A stretch of 64,000 nucleotides of DNA from Betaproteobacteria bacterium (GTDB taxonomy: Bacteria > Pseudomonadota > Gammaproteobacteria > Burkholderiales > Rhodocyclaceae): assembly GCA_016234745.1 (NCBI GenBank), contig JACRAR010000078.1, positions 57,477-121,476 on the forward strand. Direction: 5' to 3'. Positions 29,601 to 37,450 of this stretch are shown here, piece after piece. The position numbers and the translations under genes are program-made. Numbering within the stretch: the first letter of the stretch is position 1; each line of letters begins with the position of its first letter. The notes under the pieces were generated by a model, which was given only the letters and a program-made list of their open reading frames with translations, was not told the DNA's origin and made no database searches.

Positions 29601-29819
29601 GAAAACCTCAACCGCATCTTCGATCCCTTCTTCACCACCAAGCCCGTCGGCAAAGGCACGGGACTTGGCTTATCGCTGGCTTACAGCATCGTCAAGAAGC
29701 ACCATGGGCGCATCGAGGTACAAAGCCAGGTGGGGCAGGGTACGACCTTTACCGTCTGGCTGCCGATCAAGCCGCCCGCGGAGGTCCAAGCCGGCCGGCC
29801 AGACGGCATGTCAGGATAA
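26610..29819 (+). CDS. Membrane-bound Cache-PAS-GAF-PAS histidine kinase
   Basis: 1069 residues from the ATG that follows CGAGG; an upstream in-frame start would add 27 residues without a ribosome site. A transmembrane helix at about 15-33 and another at 303-323 bracket a periplasmic sensor region. Then come PAS (about 360-485), a GAF-like domain (about 490-645, of the GAF_2 type with FVNDDQESIELITWT), PAS (about 655-775) and the kinase core: H814 in LAAGVAHELNNPIG, the N-box LLLNAAHAI, G1 DTGTGI and G2 GTGLGLS. No receiver is attached. Its core closely resembles the kinase at 20706-22460, and it is divergent from the receiver-bearing protein between them, a likely shared partner. Confidence 0.92.
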   Translation: MSEPNHPEPPSFRLWIAALASGLVLLVLGAYFFQARIFEQARGTAEENLRAVASLKSLEIQRWLGDRLIFLSQPPTGVMAANFARLLDGRDAVAATHMLEARLRHLHASSPELKSVWLYDSAGVPRLGSRGTPPRSDGQHRTVANEVLAKRVAGFIDLHQVGAAPGDIVLEILVPLIASADKAAPAIGYALFQIDPAQHLYPLIATWPVPSASAEAILARRSGDDLEYLSPLRHKSVPPLSLPLASPRFILGQATLTQQETVAGVDYRGEPGLAVALKVPGTEWLLTAKMDDAEVYAKARQTLVWFVATGTAMLFLLLALGHGYLKSLTARTQTNTLVQEVARLEEIAKQVRIETALAESEERLRLALRAANQGLYDLNVQTGETIVSPEYALMLGYDPATFQETNAAWTERLHPDDREPVAKIYQDYIAGRLPEYRVEFRQKTQAGDWKWILSSGRLIEHDAAGKPLRMLGTHTDVTERHRDSSRTRALLDIGTLAGALPEREFLTRGLELAESITDSAIGFLHFVNDDQESIELITWTRGALKGCTAAHDQHYPISQAGIWADCFRQKRPVVFNDYPNFADKHGLPEGHAELQRLISVPVMAEGLVRMMIGVGNKPSDYIDADIDTLQLIGNDLWRSVRRLRLETSLQEKQERLQTIYDSINDAIFIHDPDTGRILDVNAAACQLYGYSREQLLTMDVGAISDGTSYTQETAQARIRSAHEQGQQGFEWLSRDSTGKQFWVGVNLRLVKVGGQARVMAVVRDIDKRKQTEDELKTALVEARALNAKLAEAQSQLLQSEKMASIGQLAAGVAHELNNPIGFVSSNLGTLDGYLKDIFAIVAAYETADQGPCVDCTYLDAARALKREKDFDYLKTDIVQLMAESKDGLARVAKIVRDLKDFSRAGEAEALWADLHQGLDSTLNIVWNELKYKCTVSKAYGELPPVWCVLSQLNQVFMNLLLNAAHAIPEKGEITLRTGRQGDEVFVAISDTGTGIPQENLNRIFDPFFTTKPVGKGTGLGLSLAYSIVKKHHGRIEVQSQVGQGTTFTVWLPIKPPAEVQAGRPDGMSG

Positions 29820-29828
29820 TGCTGTTGT

Positions 29829-30944
29829 TCAGGCGGCGGCTTTTTCTGCCTGATTCGTCGCGGCGGTACTTACCGGGAAAACTCGTGCACCGCGCGGCTG
29901 AATCAAGACCTGGTCGCCTTCCGCCAAACCCAGTTCGCGCAGCCGGTCGCGGCCGATTTCGGCTTCGATGGGGGTGCCGGCATTCTCCTTACTTTCGGCG
30001 CCGGTGCGCTCCAGTTCCAGCCGGACGGCGCCGCCAAACGCCAGGATGCGCCGGATGACCACGGGGATGCCGGTGGCGCCAGGTTCCGGCCGCACCACAT
30101 CCACTTCGTGCGGCCGCGCGTAAGCGACCGCCTGGGTATCGGCGGAGAGGGTGTGTTGATCGAGGGCCAGCACGTGGTCGTCCACCTGCAGGTGGTCGCC
30201 ATGGACGCGTCCGTGGAACAGGTTGACCGAGCCGAGGAAGCCATACACGAAGGGGCTGGCCGGGTGGTCATAGACTTCGCCGGGCGTGCCGATCTGTTCG
30301 ATCCTGCCGTGATTCATCAGGACCACGCGGTCGGCCACTTCGAGCGCTTCTTCCTGGTCGTGGGTGACGAACAGGCTGGTGACGTGCAGCTCGTCATGCA
30401 GCCGTCTGAGCCAGCGGCGCAGATCCTTGCGCACCTTGGCATCGAGCGCGCCGAACGGCTCGTCGAGCAGCAGCACCTGGGGTTCCACCGCCAGTGCGCG
30501 CGCCAGTGCGATGCGCTGCCGTTGGCCGCCGGAGAGTTGCGCCGGATAGCGGTCGTGCAGCCAGTCGAGCTGCACCAGATTCAGCAGTTCATGCACCCTG
30601 CGCTGGATTTCGGCTTCGGACGGGCGCTCCTTGCGTGGCTTGACGCGCAGGCCGAAGGCGATGTTCTCGAACACGCTCATGTGGCGAAACAGGGCGTAGT
30701 GCTGGAACACGAAGCCGACCTGGCGTTCGCGCACATGGCGCCGCGAGGCATCCTCGCCGTGGAACAGAACCTTGCCGCTATCGGCTTGTTCGAGGCCGGC
30801 GATGATGCGCAGCAGCGTGGTTTTGCCACAGCCCGAAGGACCAAGCAATGCAACCAGTTCGCCGGAAGGGAACTCCAGGCTGATATTGTCGAGCGCCGTG
30901 AAACTGCCGAAATGCTTGCTGATGTTGCTGACTTCGATGCTCAT
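29829..30944 (-). CDS. cysA: Sulfate/thiosulfate ABC transporter ATP-binding protein
   Basis: 371 residues. Walker [15 protein letters not shown], signature [15 protein letters not shown], Walker [13 protein letters not shown] and the switch histidine VTHDQEEA are all present. The C-terminal 120 residues are the regulatory/TOBE-like part found in CysA and other CUT1-like importers ([10 protein letters not shown]). It powers sulfate import through CysT and CysW. The ATG overlaps the cysW stop by four bases (ATGA), so the start is clear. Last gene of the sbp-cysT-cysW-cysA operon, and its stop lies only nine bases from the end of the convergent kinase gene. Confidence 0.95.
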   Translation of the reverse strand: MSIEVSNISKHFGSFTALDNISLEFPSGELVALLGPSGCGKTTLLRIIAGLEQADSGKVLFHGEDASRRHVRERQVGFVFQHYALFRHMSVFENIAFGLRVKPRKERPSEAEIQRRVHELLNLVQLDWLHDRYPAQLSGGQRQRIALARALAVEPQVLLLDEPFGALDAKVRKDLRRWLRRLHDELHVTSLFVTHDQEEALEVADRVVLMNHGRIEQIGTPGEVYDHPASPFVYGFLGSVNLFHGRVHGDHLQVDDHVLALDQHTLSADTQAVAYARPHEVDVVRPEPGATGIPVVIRRILAFGGAVRLELERTGAESKENAGTPIEAEIGRDRLRELGLAEGDQVLIQPRGARVFPVSTAATNQAEKAAA

Positions 30945-31837
30945 GCGGCATGCTCCTCGATGCTGGTCTGCTGGTCGTGGCCGAAGCGCCATTCGACGAA
31001 GGATTTGGCTGCCAGCGTCACCAGTGCCAGCAGGGCGAGGATCGAGGCGACGGCAAAGGCGGCGGCGAAGTTGTATTCGTTGTAAAGAATCTCGACGTGC
31101 AGCGGCATGGTGTTGGTCATGCCGCGGATGTGTCCGGAGACCACCGAGACGGCGCCGAATTCGCCCATGGCGCGCGCGTTGCAGAGGATCACGCCATACA
31201 CCAGGCCCCACTTGACGTTGGGCAGGGTGACGCGCCACAGGGTCTGCCAGCCGGAGGCGCCGAGGGCGACGGCAGCTTCCTCTTCCTCGGCACCCTGCGC
31301 CTGCATCAGCGGGATCAGTTCGCGGGCGACGAAGGGAAAGGTGACGAATACAGTCGCCAGCACGATGCCGGGCACGGCAAATATGATCTTGATGTCGTGC
31401 GCCTGCAGCCAGGGGCCGAACCAGCCCTGGGCGCCGAACAGCAGCACATAGATCAGCCCGGAGATCACCGGCGAGACGGCGAACGGCAGGTCGATCAGGG
31501 TGATCAGCACACTCTTGCCGCGGAACTCGAACTTGGCGATGGCCCAGGCCGCCGCCACGCCGAAGACCAGGTTGGCCGGTACCGCGATTGCCGCCGTGAT
31601 CAGGGTCAGCTGGATGGCGGATAAGGCGTCGGGTTCCTGGAGCGCTTTCAGATAAACGTCACCGCCCTTTTTCAAGGCCTCGTAGAACACCGAGGCGAGC
31701 GGAATAAACAGGAACAGGGTGAGGAAAATCAGCGCCAGCGCAATCAGGAGCCAGCGCATCAGGGCGGGTTCGTTGGTCGCGGCGCTGCGCGCTTGCTCGA
31801 GCGGAACGGGCGTGTGTAGTACGGATGTCGCACTCAT
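30941..31837 (-). CDS. cysW: Sulfate ABC transporter permease CysW
   Basis: 298 residues with six predicted membrane helices and the EAA loop that contacts CysA ([27 protein letters not shown]). The sequence [31 protein letters not shown] is diagnostic for CysW. With CysT it forms the inner-membrane channel. It starts one base after the cysT stop and overlaps cysA by four bases. Confidence 0.95.
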   Translation of the reverse strand: MSATSVLHTPVPLEQARSAATNEPALMRWLLIALALIFLTLFLFIPLASVFYEALKKGGDVYLKALQEPDALSAIQLTLITAAIAVPANLVFGVAAAWAIAKFEFRGKSVLITLIDLPFAVSPVISGLIYVLLFGAQGWFGPWLQAHDIKIIFAVPGIVLATVFVTFPFVARELIPLMQAQGAEEEEAAVALGASGWQTLWRVTLPNVKWGLVYGVILCNARAMGEFGAVSVVSGHIRGMTNTMPLHVEILYNEYNFAAAFAVASILALLALVTLAAKSFVEWRFGHDQQTSIEEHAA

Positions 31838-31838
31838 A

Positions 31839-32690
31839 TCATCGATTCGATTTGGTGCGGTTGCTGCTCCACCATTGCAACAGGTTGATGGCGAGCAGCA
31901 GCAGGAAGGAGATCACCAGCATCACCACGGCGATCGCCGTGGCGCCGGCATAGTCGTACTGTTCCAGCTTGGTGATGATCAGCAGCGGCGCGATTTCCGA
32001 AATCATCGGCATGTTGCCGGCGATGAACACCACCGAGCCATATTCGCCGATGGCCCGTGCGAAGGCCAGGGCGAAGCCGGTCAGCAGGGCCGGCCCGATC
32101 GCCGGCAGGATGATGCGGACAAAGGTCTGCAGACGATTGGCGCCGAGGCAGGCGGCGGCTTCCTCGAGCTCGGCCTCGATGTCCTCGAGCACCGGTTGCA
32201 CGGTGCGCACGACGAAGGGCAGGCCGATGAAAGTCAGCGCCACGACAATGCCGAGCGGGGTGAACGCCACCTTGATGCCGTACTGGTCCAGCCAGTGACC
32301 GATCAGTCCGTTGGTGGCGTATAGCGTGGTCAGGGCGATGCCGGCCACGGCCGTGGGCAGCGCGAAAGGCAGGTCGACCAGGGCATCGATCAGCCGCTTG
32401 CCAAAGAAGCGGTAACGTACCAGCACCCAGGCCACCAGCAGACCGAACACGGCATTGATGAGTGCCGCGATCAGCGAGGCGCCGAAAGTCAAGCGCAGCG
32501 AAGCCAGTACGCGCGGCGTGGTGACCGCTTCCCAGAATGCTCCCCAGCCCATTGTGGCGGTTTTGAAAAAAGTCGCCGAGAGCGGGATCAGGACGATCAG
32601 GCTCAGGTAGAGCAAGGTGAAGCCGAGCGCCAGGCCGAAGCCTGGCAGCACACTATGGCGCGTCAGCAGGATCTGTCGCGTCGCGCCCAT
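31839..32690 (-). CDS. cysT: Sulfate ABC transporter permease CysT (CysU)
   Basis: 283 residues, six membrane helices. Diagnostic features are [23 protein letters not shown] at the N-terminus, PTAVAGIAL, and [14 protein letters not shown] in the last third. The EAA-like loop is [21 protein letters not shown]. Its ATG directly follows the sbp stop codon (TAAATG), so it is translated with sbp. Forms the permease heterodimer with CysW. Confidence 0.95.
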   Translation of the reverse strand: MGATRQILLTRHSVLPGFGLALGFTLLYLSLIVLIPLSATFFKTATMGWGAFWEAVTTPRVLASLRLTFGASLIAALINAVFGLLVAWVLVRYRFFGKRLIDALVDLPFALPTAVAGIALTTLYATNGLIGHWLDQYGIKVAFTPLGIVVALTFIGLPFVVRTVQPVLEDIEAELEEAAACLGANRLQTFVRIILPAIGPALLTGFALAFARAIGEYGSVVFIAGNMPMISEIAPLLIITKLEQYDYAGATAIAVVMLVISFLLLLAINLLQWWSSNRTKSNR

Positions 32691-33698
32691 TTATTTTTTG
32701 GTAAAAATCTGGTCGTAGATGCCGCCGTCATCGAAATGCACTTTTTGCGCCTTCTGCCAGCCACCGAACAATTCATCCACGGTGAATAACTGGATCGGCT
32801 TGAAGGTCGCGGCATAGCGCTTCAACACCTTGTCGTTGCGCGGGCGGTAGTGGTGCTTGGCGGCCAGTTCCTGGCCTTCGTCCGAATACAGATACTCCAG
32901 GTAGGCCTGCGCCTGCTTGCGCGTGCCACGCTTGTCGACCACCTTGTCGACGACGGTAACGGGCGCTTCCGCGAGAATGCTCAGCGACGGATAGACCACC
33001 TCGATTTGTTCCGCGCTGAATTCCTTTTGGATCAGTTGCACTTCGTTCTCGAAAGTCAGCAAGGCATCGCCGATGTTGCGTTGGGCGAAGGTGGTGGTCG
33101 CGGCGCGGCCGCCGCCGTCGAACACCGGCACGTTGCCGAACAGCTTGGTGACGAATTCGCGCGCCTTGGCCTCGTTGCCGCCCTTCTTGAGCACGTAGCC
33201 CCAGGCGGCCAGGTAGCTGTAGCGGCCGTTGCCCGAAGTCTTGGGGTTGGGAATGACCACGGAGACACCGGGCTTGACCAGATCGTCCCAGTCCTTGATG
33301 CCCTTGGGATTGCCCTTGCGCACCAGGAACACCGTGGTAGAAGTGTAGGGTGCGCTGTTATTGGGCAGGCGCTTGGCCCAGTCGGCCGGGATCAGCTTGC
33401 CGCGCTCGGCGAGGATGTCCACGTCGTTGGCCTGGTTCATGGTGAGGACATCGGCTTCGAGGCCATCGACCACAGCACGCGCCTGCTTGCTGGAACCGCC
33501 ATGCGATTGGTTGACGATCAGCGTCTCGCCGGCTTTTTCCTTCCAGTGCTTGATGAAGGCCTGGTTGAAATCCTTGTAGAACTCGCGCGTCACGTCATAG
33601 GAGACGTTGAGCAAGGTTGTGTCGGCGCTGGCGCTTGCGGACAACAAGGCAGATACCAGGGCGGCGCCGAGTAATCGAAACAGGGGTGACAGAGACAT
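32691..33698 (-). CDS. sbp: Sulfate-binding periplasmic protein of the cysTWA operon
   Basis: 335 residues. The chosen ATG has GAGGAAG upstream and begins a Sec signal peptide ending ASASA, cut before DTTLLNVSYDVTREFY. A longer in-frame reading would extend into the upstream control region and lacks a leader. SHGGSSKQARAV and PNPKTSGNGRYSYLAAWGY are sulfate-pocket sequences of the Sbp family. First gene of the operon and the dedicated binding protein for CysTWA. It is a paralogue of the orphan protein at 12495-13481, with the same motifs but clear divergence. Confidence 0.95.
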   Translation of the reverse strand: MSLSPLFRLLGAALVSALLSASASADTTLLNVSYDVTREFYKDFNQAFIKHWKEKAGETLIVNQSHGGSSKQARAVVDGLEADVLTMNQANDVDILAERGKLIPADWAKRLPNNSAPYTSTTVFLVRKGNPKGIKDWDDLVKPGVSVVIPNPKTSGNGRYSYLAAWGYVLKKGGNEAKAREFVTKLFGNVPVFDGGGRAATTTFAQRNIGDALLTFENEVQLIQKEFSAEQIEVVYPSLSILAEAPVTVVDKVVDKRGTRKQAQAYLEYLYSDEGQELAAKHHYRPRNDKVLKRYAATFKPIQLFTVDELFGGWQKAQKVHFDDGGIYDQIFTKK

Positions 33699-33904
33699 TG
33701 GACTTCCTCGCTTGAAAAGATTGACGATCAACCAAAAGTTTCTGCTTGGTTGTGGAGGATTATGGCGTCCTCGAGCATAAGCATGAAATACCAATTTCGG
33801 ATTTGCTAATAACAATAAGGAATAAGGCCGTACTTGTTGCCACCCGGTGAATATGCGTTTGGGCTTGCCCATCGACGGTTTCGCATGATCGAAAATGCCG
33901 CATA
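33699..33904. promoter_or_regulatory. Control region of sbp-cysTWA with candidate CysB site
   Basis: An AT-rich segment (about 33770-33826) lies upstream of sbp. On the minus strand it contains TTGTTATTAG (33815-33806), identical to the 10-mer before cysI and in the same orientation relative to the gene, about 107 bases from the ATG. A shared CysB-type activator site is the simplest explanation. The gap also precedes the divergent radical SAM gene. Confidence 0.55.
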
Positions 33905-34864
33905 ATGGGTCGGTCAAGAACTACCGAAACGCTGGCGGCGCAAGCTAGCCGGGAACAGGCAGTGCAACTGGATCGCTACGTCACCACCCTCGGCAAGCAC
34001 CTGCGGCAGCGCTACGGCGTGCGCGTGCGCAAGCTCTCGCTGCATGCCGGATTCAGTTGCCCGAACCGGGATGGCACCCTGGGGCGCGGCGGCTGCAGCT
34101 TTTGCAGCGTGCGCTCGTTCAGCCATGCCGACCCGCACCAGGCGATCAGCGCCCAGCTCAGCCAGCGCAAGGCCGAGATCAAGCGCGCCGCCCGTTACCT
34201 GGCGTATTTCCAGGCCTACACCAGCACCTATGCCGAGATCGAGGACCTGCGCCGGCTCTATGACGAAGCGACGACGCAGGCCGACATCATCGGCCTGTGC
34301 ATCGGCACCCGGCCCGATTGCGTGCCGGACGGCGTGCTGGAGATGCTGGCCGAGTACCGGCAACGCGGCCTGGAGGTGTGGCTCGAGCTTGGCCTGCAGA
34401 GCGCCGACGACGCGACCCTGGCGCGCATCAATCGCGGCCATGGTTTCGCCGCCTACGCGGATGCTGTCGAGCGTGCGCGGAGGCATCATGTTCCGGTTTG
34501 TGCCCATCTGATCGTCGGCTTGCCGGGAGAGGCCGCAGCCGCGAGCCTGGCGACGCACCGGCGCGTGCTGGAGCTGGGCGTAGAGGGCATCAAGCTGCAC
34601 CCGCTGATGATCGTCAAGGGCAGTCCGCTGGCGGCAGACCATGCCCGGCACGGCGTGACTATCTTGACGCTGGACGAGTACGCCGCGACCGCTGCCGAAC
34701 TGATCCGGCGCACCCCCGCCGATGTGGTTTTTCACCGCATCTCGGCCACTTCGCGCACTCCGACCCTGATTGCGCCGCACTGGTGCTATACCTCGTGGCC
34801 GGCGAACAATGCCATCTGCCGCGACCTGGAGCAGAACGGCGCGCAAGGCAGCCGGGTGATTTAG
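33905..34864 (+). CDS. Radical SAM protein of the YhcC (TIGR01212) family
   Basis: 319 residues. The SAM-cluster cysteines occur as CPNRDG...GGCSFC, an extended spacing (C-x11-C-x2-C) typical of this family rather than the usual C-x3-C-x2-C. Other matches are LGKHLRQRYGVRVRKLSLHAGFSCPNRDG-like N-terminal sequence, WLELGLQSADDATLARINRGH, and VCAHLIVGLPGE. The reaction is unknown for the family. Its stop codon overlaps the stop of convergent cbiO by three bases. It is divergent from the sulfate transporter operon, with no evident functional link. Confidence 0.9.
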   Translation: MGRSRTTETLAAQASREQAVQLDRYVTTLGKHLRQRYGVRVRKLSLHAGFSCPNRDGTLGRGGCSFCSVRSFSHADPHQAISAQLSQRKAEIKRAARYLAYFQAYTSTYAEIEDLRRLYDEATTQADIIGLCIGTRPDCVPDGVLEMLAEYRQRGLEVWLELGLQSADDATLARINRGHGFAAYADAVERARRHHVPVCAHLIVGLPGEAAAASLATHRRVLELGVEGIKLHPLMIVKGSPLAADHARHGVTILTLDEYAATAAELIRRTPADVVFHRISATSRTPTLIAPHWCYTSWPANNAICRDLEQNGAQGSRVI

Positions 34865-35598
34865 GAACGGCGCTGCCAGCTCAGGGGCGGCTCAAGCTGG
34901 CAGCGTGCCAGCAATTCGGTATCGGTGAAAATGGCTTGAGGTTTGCCGTCGGCTTCGATACGCCCCCGGTTCATGACAAGCACGCGCGAACAGAGGTCGA
35001 GCACCAGATCGAGATCGTGGGTGGCGACGATCCTGGTATGCGAAAAACTGCGCAGCAGATTGATGAGGCGCCGGCGTGCGGCAGGATCGAGACCGTCGCT
35101 GGGTTCATCCAAGACCAGGATGGACGGCGCCATCGCGATTACACCGGCGATCGCCACGGCGCGCTTCTCGCCGCCGGACAGCCGGTAGGGCGGCCGTCCG
35201 GCGAGATGGCGGGCGCCGACCGTGGCGAGGGCATCATTGACGCGCCCGGCCACTTCGCTTTCCGGCAGGCCCAGGTTGCGCGGGCCGAAGGCCACGTCGT
35301 CGAAAACGCTGCCCATGAAGAGCTGATCGTCCGGGTCCTGGAACAGCATGCCGACGGCATTGCGGATTTGCGTCAGAGTGGCGTTCCCGACGGGCAGATC
35401 GGCGACGCGTACCTCGCCTGCGCCGGATTGCAGCGAGCCGTTCAAATGCAGCAGCAAGGTCGACTTGCCGGCGCCGTTGCCGCCGATTACCGCCACGGCC
35501 TCGCCGTGCCCGATGCGGAAACTGATATCACTCAGCGCCAGCGTGCCGTCCGGATAGCGGTAAGTCAGGCCGCGTGCCTCGATGAGATGGCGGCTCAT
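34861..35598 (-). CDS. cbiO: Cobalt/nickel ECF transporter ATPase
   Basis: 245 residues. Walker A IGGNGAGKSTLLL, signature LSGGEKRAVAIAG, Walker B ILVLDEPSDGLDP, and the H-loop ATHDLDL are typical of the CbiO/EcfA ATPases, including FQDPDDQLF. The ATG overlaps the cbiQ stop by four bases; a longer in-frame start inside cbiQ is unlikely. Powers metal uptake with CbiQ and CbiM. Confidence 0.93.
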   Translation of the reverse strand: MSRHLIEARGLTYRYPDGTLALSDISFRIGHGEAVAVIGGNGAGKSTLLLHLNGSLQSGAGEVRVADLPVGNATLTQIRNAVGMLFQDPDDQLFMGSVFDDVAFGPRNLGLPESEVAGRVNDALATVGARHLAGRPPYRLSGGEKRAVAIAGVIAMAPSILVLDEPSDGLDPAARRRLINLLRSFSHTRIVATHDLDLVLDLCSRVLVMNRGRIEADGKPQAIFTDTELLARCQLEPPLSWQRRS

Positions 35599-36407
35599 GG
35601 CAGCGCTCCGAGCAGGATGTGACCGAGCGCACGTGGCAAATCGATGCTGCGTGCAAGGGCGAAGCACGCAGCGCAGAGCACCAGGAAAAACATGTCGGTC
35701 CGGCGCCAGGCCAACTGATGTGGCCCGCGCATCTCGCCGTCAAAACCGCGCGCAAGCATGGCCAGATGAATCCGCTGAGCGCGTTCCAGCGCACGCAGCA
35801 GCAAGTGTCCGAGCAGGCCGGCATAGACGCCCAGGTTCAGCCTGCGCCGACCGCAAGCCCGCAGCTCGCGTGCGGTGCCCATGCGCGAGGCTTCTCCGGC
35901 GAGTACTTCTGCATAACGAAACAGAAAAAGCAGCTGAGTCGTGAGTATGCGCGGCACACCGAGTTGGTTCAGCCCGGCGCACACCCGGTGGAAGCCGGTG
36001 GTTGCCACCAGCAGCAATGCAGCACTCACGGTCAATGCAAAGCGCAGCAGTATCGACGCGAAGGATACCCAGCCTGCGGCGATGTCCATGCCGAACAAGT
36101 CGACCAGCGGTGCGCGATCCAGCAACGGATTGAATATCCCGATCATCAATGCGAAAGGGGAGGCGATCAACAACTTGCGCGCAATCAGGCTGGGCGGCAC
36201 ATCGCCCAGCGCGGCCAGAATAACCGGGTACACGGCCAGTGGCAGCAAGGCCAGGATGGTGTAGCGGTCGAAGGAAACGACCACTGCAATGTAGAAGAAG
36301 GTGGCGAGGATTTTGGCGCGGGGATCAAGCCGGGTCAGCGTGTTGGGTAGCGCCGCAAAACTGTCCAGCGAACGCAGCTCGCGCAGTGTGTCGTCGATGC
36401 GACTCAC
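35595..36407 (-). CDS. cbiQ: Cobalt/nickel ECF transporter transmembrane coupling protein
   Basis: 270 residues with about five to six membrane helices. The coupling helices carry the A-R-G type motifs: EASRMGTARELRACG and AMLARGFDGEMRG, which dock onto the ATPase. The N-terminal RLDPRAKILAT is characteristic of CbiQ/EcfT. It lies 19 bases after cbiM and overlaps cbiO, giving the order M-Q-O. Confidence 0.93.
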   Translation of the reverse strand: MSRIDDTLRELRSLDSFAALPNTLTRLDPRAKILATFFYIAVVVSFDRYTILALLPLAVYPVILAALGDVPPSLIARKLLIASPFALMIGIFNPLLDRAPLVDLFGMDIAAGWVSFASILLRFALTVSAALLLVATTGFHRVCAGLNQLGVPRILTTQLLFLFRYAEVLAGEASRMGTARELRACGRRRLNLGVYAGLLGHLLLRALERAQRIHLAMLARGFDGEMRGPHQLAWRRTDMFFLVLCAACFALARSIDLPRALGHILLGALP

Positions 36408-36426
36408 TCTGGATTATGGCCTTCTG

Positions 36427-37344
36427 CTACTTTGACAGACGGCGCAGCAGGAAGCCGATGCCCAGGATCAGGCTCAGCGTGGCGGCAGCGCCCAGGAGTC
36501 CCTCCAGCGAAGTGCTCGTATCGACGGCAGGCCACGATCGCGCATGGTCGGTTTGCTCGGTGGCGCCGCTGGTGCGAGCGATCGACCATTCCAGGCCATC
36601 GGGCTGAGTCGATGCAAACCAGGAACCGACTCCTGCGGTGAGCGCAGTGGCGAGGCAGACGGCGCCCAGCAATGGCTTGATTGAAGACGCAGGTGCAATG
36701 CTTGAGAACAGATCCGGACGGGCGCGGCGCAGGAAGAGCACGATTGCCGCGGTGGCCAGCCCCTCGACCAGGCCGATGGCCAGGTGGATCGGCTGCATCA
36801 GCAGCAGAAAGCCATCGACCGGCAGGCTGGAAATGCCTGAGAACAACGTTAGCATCACGACACTGAATGCTCCGAGTTGCAGTCCGCCGATGGCCGCCAG
36901 AGCAGTCGCAATGCCCACTCGCCGCGCGGAGCAGGCCAGCGGATCAGGACCGAGCAGCGGCTGATAAATCAGCAGATAGCCAACGAAGCAGGGAAGCAGG
37001 CCGAGGTTGCAGATATTGGCGCCGAGCGCGAGCAGTCCGCCGTCGCCAAAGAACAAGGCCTGCACTGTCAGGACCGATGTGATGATCACGAATGCCGCAT
37101 GCGGCCCGAGCAGGATGGCGAGCAGCAGGCCGCCGCCGAGATGTCCGCTGGAGCCGGTCAGCGGGATAGAAAAATTGATCATCTGCGCCGCGAAAATGAA
37201 TGCGCCGAGCACGCCCATCAATGGAGCCAGTTGCTCCTGCCGGGTTTGCCTCAGCGTCCGGGAGCAATACGCCAGCGTCGCGCCGGCAGCCACCCACATT
37301 GTGGCGCCAACAACCGGTGAGATCAGCGCATCGGCCATATGCAC
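36427..37344 (-). CDS. cbiM: Cobalt/nickel ECF substrate-binding membrane protein with fused PDGLE domain
   Basis: 305 residues starting at a GTG. This start is preferred over the ATG two codons later because it gives Met-His-Met-Ala-Asp, restoring the N-terminal Met1-His2 that coordinates the metal in CbiM/NikM, and gives better spacing to GGAAAGGA. The second conserved histidine is in SSGHLGGG. About seven membrane helices follow, and the C-terminus carries PDGLEW and a final helix, the PDGLE/CbiN-like domain fused here instead of being separate. The metal, Co or Ni, is not decided by sequence. First gene of cbiMQO. Confidence 0.9.
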   Translation of the reverse strand: MHMADALISPVVGATMWVAAGATLAYCSRTLRQTRQEQLAPLMGVLGAFIFAAQMINFSIPLTGSSGHLGGGLLLAILLGPHAAFVIITSVLTVQALFFGDGGLLALGANICNLGLLPCFVGYLLIYQPLLGPDPLACSARRVGIATALAAIGGLQLGAFSVVMLTLFSGISSLPVDGFLLLMQPIHLAIGLVEGLATAAIVLFLRRARPDLFSSIAPASSIKPLLGAVCLATALTAGVGSWFASTQPDGLEWSIARTSGATEQTDHARSWPAVDTSTSLEGLLGAAATLSLILGIGFLLRRLSK

Positions 37345-37366
37345 GGCAGATTCCTTTCCGAAGCGG

Positions 37367-37397
37367 GCGTATGAAGAATAATATAATCGTAATACGC
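37367..37397. promoter_or_regulatory. Candidate metal-sensor operator before cbiM
   Basis: GCGTAT-N19-ATACGC is a perfect outer dyad 23 bases upstream of the cbiM GTG. Its inner form GTATGA-N15-TAATAC resembles the NikR half-site pair (GTATGA and TCATAC about 16 apart), with one base change and one base less spacing. Between the arms the sequence is all A/T-rich and could hold a -10 box for cbiM. A nickel- or cobalt-responsive repressor is inferred. Confidence 0.45.
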
Positions 37398-37450
37398 CGG
37401 AAACGGAAGCCCCGCTGACTGCTGCTGCAGTGTGGTCGATCTGGTCGAGC

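Noticed and set aside
30945..31238. N-terminal extension of cysA into cysW
   Set aside because: The extension is out-of-frame cysW sequence; the ATG overlapping the cysW stop gives the normal CysA start.
33699..33917. Longer start for the sbp gene of the transporter operon
   Set aside because: It would cover the AT-rich control region and remove the signal peptide from the N-terminus; the downstream ATG has a good ribosome site.
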